Shown in pieces: positions 60,615 through 64,000 of a stretch of DNA of 64,000 nt (within the stretch, counting starts at the first letter, position 1; every line of letters begins with the position of its first letter). This DNA is from Myxococcales bacterium. Lineage in GTDB: Bacteria > Myxococcota_A > Polyangia > Polyangiales > Polyangiaceae. The position numbers and the translations under genes are program-made. Where the stretch lies: contig JADJKB010000003.1 in the NCBI GenBank assembly GCA_016706225.1, positions 1,054,001 to 1,118,000 of the forward strand. Direction: 5' to 3'. The notes beneath the pieces were generated by a model that did not search any database, was not told where the DNA came from, and saw only the letters and a program-made list of their open reading frames with translations.

Positions 60615-61618
60615 GATGCACGCTTCTCACGACGACGTTGGCGCTCGTTGCGCTGAGCCCGACCCTCGCGCTGGCCGAGCCGAGCGCGAACGACAAGGCG
60701 ATGGCGACCCAGCTGTACGACGACGCGCAGAAGTCGATGGCGGACAAGGCGTACGCGGTCGCCTGTCCGAAGTTTCGCGAGAGCCAGCGCCTCGATCCCC
60801 AGCTCGGCACGCTGTTGCATCTGGCCGACTGCTACGAGAAGGCCGGCAAGACGGCCAGCGCATGGGCGGCGTTCAAGGAGGGGGCGGAGATCGCCCATGC
60901 CCGCGCTGACGCGAGGGAGCGTGTGGCTCGCGAGCGAGCAGTGGCGCTCGAAACCGGCCTGGCACGACTGACCATCTCGGTGCCCGACGGCAGCTCGGCC
61001 GGGTTCCGAGTGGTGCTCGACGGGCAGGCCATCGGGCAGCCGCTCTGGGGCACGGCCGCACCCATCGATCCCGGCGCGCATGTGATCGTGGTGTCCGCCG
61101 ACGGCCGAGAAGACCGGAAGTACCCTGTGACCGTCGCCCCGGGCGCGCTGGAGAGCGTATCCGTCGAGCCAGGCGCGGTGAGCCGGGCGGCCCCAGCCGC
61201 GAAACCCCTGCCGACGCCTGTCGAGACGCGGCCCGAGGCGCCGACACCCAGCGCCGCAGATCGAGCTCAGCGCGACAGGGCATCGAAGCGTCCAGTGCTC
61301 GGCTACGTCGGCATTGGCGTCGGCGTGGTCGGTGTCGGGGTGGGCGCGGTCGCCGGCGCCATGGTGTTCAGCAAAAAGAGCACGATCGACTCGCACTGCG
61401 ACGCGAGCAAAGCCTGCGACGCCGAGGGCCTCGATGCGGCCTCGTCGGCCCGAACGTTGTCCACGGTGAGCACCGTCGGCTTCGTAGTCGGCGCGGTGGG
61501 CCTTGGCGCCGGCCTGTACTTCCTGCTCTCGGGAAGTGGCGGCGCCGCGCCACGCACTGCGCTGTCGACCCGCGTCGGTCCGGGGGGCGGCGGCCTGGCG
61601 TTGGTACGGGAGTTCTGA
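60605..61618 (+). CDS. exported TPR/PEGA-like protein with two membrane helices
   Basis: 337 residues from a TTG (signal peptide TTTLALVALSPTLALA). Residues 30-110 are TPR-like (YDDAQKSMADKAYAVACPKF, LHLADCYEKAGKTASAWAAF). A small beta domain (LTISVPDGSSAGFRVVLDGQ) resembles PEGA. Then a Pro/Ala linker and two membrane helices (YVGIGVGVVGVGVGAVAGAM, then GFVVGAVGLGAGLYFLL). This layout is a recurrent type in Polyangiales, thought to act in envelope functions. It begins immediately upstream of the FGE-like gene, with 2 bases between, so they form an operon. Confidence 0.75.
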   Translation: MNSRCTLLTTTLALVALSPTLALAEPSANDKAMATQLYDDAQKSMADKAYAVACPKFRESQRLDPQLGTLLHLADCYEKAGKTASAWAAFKEGAEIAHARADARERVARERAVALETGLARLTISVPDGSSAGFRVVLDGQAIGQPLWGTAAPIDPGAHVIVVSADGREDRKYPVTVAPGALESVSVEPGAVSRAAPAAKPLPTPVETRPEAPTPSAADRAQRDRASKRPVLGYVGIGVGVVGVGVGAVAGAMVFSKKSTIDSHCDASKACDAEGLDAASSARTLSTVSTVGFVVGAVGLGAGLYFLLSGSGGAAPRTALSTRVGPGGGGLALVREF

Positions 61619-61620
61619 GC

Positions 61621-62976
61621 TTGAGTCGCTGGGGAATCGACGCTCTCGCGCTCCTCGTCGCCGCCACGGGGTGCGCGTCCATCGCAGGTCTCGACCTGGA
61701 TGGCTTGCACGCGCGAGATGACGCGGGGACGACGGGCGGAGGTGCCGGGTCGGGCGCGAGCAGTGGGACCGGCGCATTCGGCGGCGGAGGAGCGAGCGGC
61801 GGCAGCGGGGCCTCGGGCGGCGCCTCCGGCGGCGGCGGCGGCACCAGTGGCAACGGTGGCAACGGTGGCACGAGTGGCAACGGCGGCAGCGGCGGCGGTG
61901 GGGGCAGCGGCGGGAGCTGCACGCCCAATGCATTGCAGTGCAACGGCGACCAGCCGCAGAAATGCAATGGCAGTGGCGTGTGGCAGGACGACGGTCTGGC
62001 GTGCACCGGTGACGGCAATTGCTCCGCCGGCGTTTGCGTCGCGACCAGCTGCAAATCGAGCGGTGTTGGCGTCACCGATTGCGGCCCCGGTGAGAGCTGT
62101 TGCACGAGCCTGCCGGTGCAAGGCGGGACGTTCAAGCGAAGCTACGACAACGTCACGTTCGTGGACGGTACGCATCCAGCGAAGGTCAGCGACTTCCGTC
62201 TCGACAAATACGAGGTCAGCGTGGGTCGCTTCCGGAAGTTTGTCGAGGCGTCGGTCGCAGGCTGGGCTCCTGCCGACGGGTCCGGCAAGCACATCCACGT
62301 GAACGACGGCAAGGGCTTGCTGGTCGCGCCCACGACCAACGCCTGGGAATACGGCTGGCGCGCGGCGTGGTCGAACAAACTGGCCAAGTCCACGACCGAC
62401 TGGAACACGAACCTCAGTCAGAGTACGGCGTACCAGACGTGGACGACGAGCGCAGGGCCCCACGAGAAGCGGCCCATCAATTACGTGACCTGGTACGAGG
62501 CCTATGCGTTCTGCATCTGGGACGGCGGGTTTCTCCCGAGTGAGGCGGAGTGGAACTACGCCGCGGCCGGCGGCACCGAACAGCGCGTGTACCCGTGGGG
62601 CAAGACGGTGCCCGGTCCGGACACGAACCTGGCCATCTACGGTTGCTACCTCAACGGTCCTGCCTGTTCCGGCGTGACGGAAATCGCGACGGTCGGCTCC
62701 CTCCCCACGATCGTCGGCAAGTACGGTCAGCTCGACCTTGCCGGAAATGTGACCGAATGGAACCTGGACACGTTCCCAACCCCCTTCCAGGCGACCTCGG
62801 GCTACGCCACGCCGTGCACTGACTGCGCCGAGCTCTCCACCCCAGGGCGGTGCATGACCCGGGGCGGCTACTTCCAGCCGACGTCGACGACGGAAATCAC
62901 CAACTCGCTTCGCGTCGGATACGCTCCGACGGATCGCAAGTTCGGCGTCGGATTTCGCTGTGCGAGGACGCCATGA
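61621..62976 (+). CDS. formylglycine-generating-enzyme (FGE)-like secreted lipoprotein
   Basis: 451 residues from a TTG. The signal region ends in the lipobox VAATGCASIAGL, then a Gly/Ser/Thr linker of about 75 residues and a Cys-rich motif (TPNALQCNGDQPQKCNGSGV). The C-terminal 280 residues are FGE-sulfatase-like: FRLDKYEVSVGRFRKFVEAS, WYEAYAFCIWDGGFLPSEAE, LDLAGNVTEWNLD and GVGFRCART. The motif WDGGFLPSEAEWNYAAAGG is typical. The catalytic Cys pair of true formylglycine enzymes is not evident, so it is more likely a binding or structural member. Confidence 0.85.
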   Translation: MSRWGIDALALLVAATGCASIAGLDLDGLHARDDAGTTGGGAGSGASSGTGAFGGGGASGGSGASGGASGGGGGTSGNGGNGGTSGNGGSGGGGGSGGSCTPNALQCNGDQPQKCNGSGVWQDDGLACTGDGNCSAGVCVATSCKSSGVGVTDCGPGESCCTSLPVQGGTFKRSYDNVTFVDGTHPAKVSDFRLDKYEVSVGRFRKFVEASVAGWAPADGSGKHIHVNDGKGLLVAPTTNAWEYGWRAAWSNKLAKSTTDWNTNLSQSTAYQTWTTSAGPHEKRPINYVTWYEAYAFCIWDGGFLPSEAEWNYAAAGGTEQRVYPWGKTVPGPDTNLAIYGCYLNGPACSGVTEIATVGSLPTIVGKYGQLDLAGNVTEWNLDTFPTPFQATSGYATPCTDCAELSTPGRCMTRGGYFQPTSTTEITNSLRVGYAPTDRKFGVGFRCARTP

Positions 62977-64000
62977 CGGCCTCTCACGCGTGGCCCTGGC
63001 TCGTCCTGGCCATCGCAACGACCGGTTGCGCGTCGCTTGCCGGCCTCGACCTGGACGGCTTGCACGAGCGAGCCGCCGACGGCGGCGTGACGGGGGGCAG
63101 CGGCGGCGCGGGCGGCGGCCAGGGTGGGACCATCGGTACCGGAGCGGCCGGCGGAAGCGGAGGCAGCGTGCCCACGGGGGGCGCGGCGGGAAGCGCCGGG
63201 CAGGGCGGCATCGCGGGCAGCGGAGGCACGGCGGGCAGCGGCGGCGGCGGCGGGTGTACCCCGGACGAGAAGCGCTGCAACGTGAACGCACCCGAGCAGT
63301 GCGACGCGCAGGGCACGTGGAAGAAGTTGCCGCAAGCTTGCGCTTCGCCGACGCCCACTTGCCTTGCCGGGGCTTGCGTCACGAAGCCGAGCTGTGCGGG
63401 GACGGGCGCGGGGATCGATGACTGCGGCTCGGGCGGGGGTAGCTGCTGTGACAGCCCGAAGCTGCCGGCCGGAACTTTCAAGCGCAGCTACGACGGCGGC
63501 AACTTCACCAACGCCACGTATACGGCCAGCGTGAGCGAGGTCCGCCTCGATCGGTACGAGGTCAGCGTGGCGCGTTTCCGGAAGTTCGCCGAAGCGTGGC
63601 TAGGCGGCTGGCGCCCCGATGACGGCGCCGGCAAGCACGACCACCTCAACGGCGGGAGCGGGCTGAAGGACGGCGCTGCGGGGGGCGCCTACGAGGTCGG
63701 CTGGGAAAAGGCGAGCTGGGACGCCAAGCTTCCGACGACGATTCAGGCCTGGGACGCGGCGCTCGCCTGCGACGCAAAACACAGTTGGGCCTCGGCGCCG
63801 GGGTCGACCGACCGGAGCGCGATCAATTGCGTGACCTGGTACGACGCGTCTGCATTCTGCATCTGGGACGGCGGCTTTCTGCCGAGCGAAGCCGAGTGGA
63901 ACTACGCCGCCGCCGGCGGCAGTGAGCAGCGCGTGTACCCGTTCTCGAGCCCGGCGTCATCGAGCACGATCGACTGCAGCTACGCCAACTTCGCCGGGTG
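62973..64000 (+). CDS. FGE-like secreted lipoprotein, second copy (3' end outside the window)
   Basis: The ATG overlaps the upstream stop (ATGA). 342 codons are visible. Layout as in the previous protein: signal with lipobox (LAIATTGCASLAGL), Gly/Ser linker, Cys motif (TPDEKRCNVNAPEQCDAQGT) and the FGE-like domain (VRLDRYEVSVARFRKFAEAW, WYDASAFCIWDGGFLPSEAE). The two are a tandem duplication with divergence. The gene continues past base 64000, so the C-terminus is unseen. Confidence 0.85.
   Translation, partial: MTASHAWPWLVLAIATTGCASLAGLDLDGLHERAADGGVTGGSGGAGGGQGGTIGTGAAGGSGGSVPTGGAAGSAGQGGIAGSGGTAGSGGGGGCTPDEKRCNVNAPEQCDAQGTWKKLPQACASPTPTCLAGACVTKPSCAGTGAGIDDCGSGGGSCCDSPKLPAGTFKRSYDGGNFTNATYTASVSEVRLDRYEVSVARFRKFAEAWLGGWRPDDGAGKHDHLNGGSGLKDGAAGGAYEVGWEKASWDAKLPTTIQAWDAALACDAKHSWASAPGSTDRSAINCVTWYDASAFCIWDGGFLPSEAEWNYAAAGGSEQRVYPFSSPASSSTIDCSYANFAG

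Overview
The window is high-GC DNA whose gene content fits a myxobacterium of the Polyangiales/Sorangiineae type (an inference from style, not from a marker gene). It has many secreted lipoproteins with a lipobox followed by a Gly/Ser/Thr-rich linker, a MYXO-CTERM-like C-terminal sorting tail, Ser/Thr protein kinases of bacterial-eukaryotic type, IgGFc-binding and dickkopf-like Cys-rich surface proteins, TPR/PEGA-like proteins with two membrane helices, and many GTG/TTG starts and ATGA/GTGA overlaps.

Layout. 1-7.3 kb: a partial beta-rich protein, a SixA-like phosphatase, two proteins of unknown function, an OmpR-type response regulator coupled to its sensor kinase, a VGTGG-repeat lipoprotein and undecaprenyl diphosphate synthase (uppS). 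7.3-14.3 kb is accessory-like: a lower-GC AAA/DUF4143 ATPase behind an inverted repeat, a lipoprotein, a glyoxalase-fold protein with a histone-H1-like Lys tail, a SPOUT RNA methyltransferase, two zinc-ribbon-like proteins, a HicAB toxin-antitoxin pair with a palindromic operator, a frame-disrupted membrane gene and a Pro/Lys-rich lipoprotein. 14.3-20.8 kb: a BNR-propeller/MoaD-like pair, a decayed MYXO-CTERM metallopeptidase tail, a large Ser/Thr kinase-HEAT protein broken by a one-base frameshift, a lipoprotein and tRNA-Arg(TCT). 20.9-31.3 kb: mostly surface and lipoproteins, a gamma-glutamylcyclotransferase, a small methyltransferase and remnants.

31.3-35.9 kb holds a complete sulfate ABC importer (binding lipoprotein, CysT, CysW, CysA) with stop/start codons touching or overlapping, behind an XRE-cupin regulator and repeated ATAACG motifs. 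36-48.7 kb: a Cys-rich repeat lipoprotein, a cysteine desulfurase, a membrane-anchored Ser/Thr kinase, several lipoproteins (one with a twelve-fold His-Gly-Glu repeat), an alpha/beta hydrolase, a cyclophilin, a leucine-carboxyl-methyltransferase-like protein and a clan-A glycoside hydrolase.

48.7-60.6 kb is the most interesting stretch. A TetR regulator, a radical SAM protein and an integral membrane protein run rightward; a second radical SAM/SPASM protein and a family-4 glycosyltransferase run leftward to converge on them. About 6.1 kb (a phospholipase-D-like protein with N-terminal universal-stress-like segments, an AraC-type regulator and a hybrid histidine kinase with an in-frame amber codon) sits between them. 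It is flanked by about 0.34 kb direct repeats of roughly 98% identity that carry the 3' ends of the membrane and glycosyltransferase genes. The original two-radical-SAM/glycosyltransferase/membrane locus therefore seems to have been split by an integration or duplication. A 25-residue peptide ORF and a CxxC-containing small ORF lie directly upstream of the second radical SAM gene.

60.6-64 kb: a TPR/PEGA-like protein followed by two translationally coupled formylglycine-generating-enzyme-like lipoproteins; the second runs off the window.
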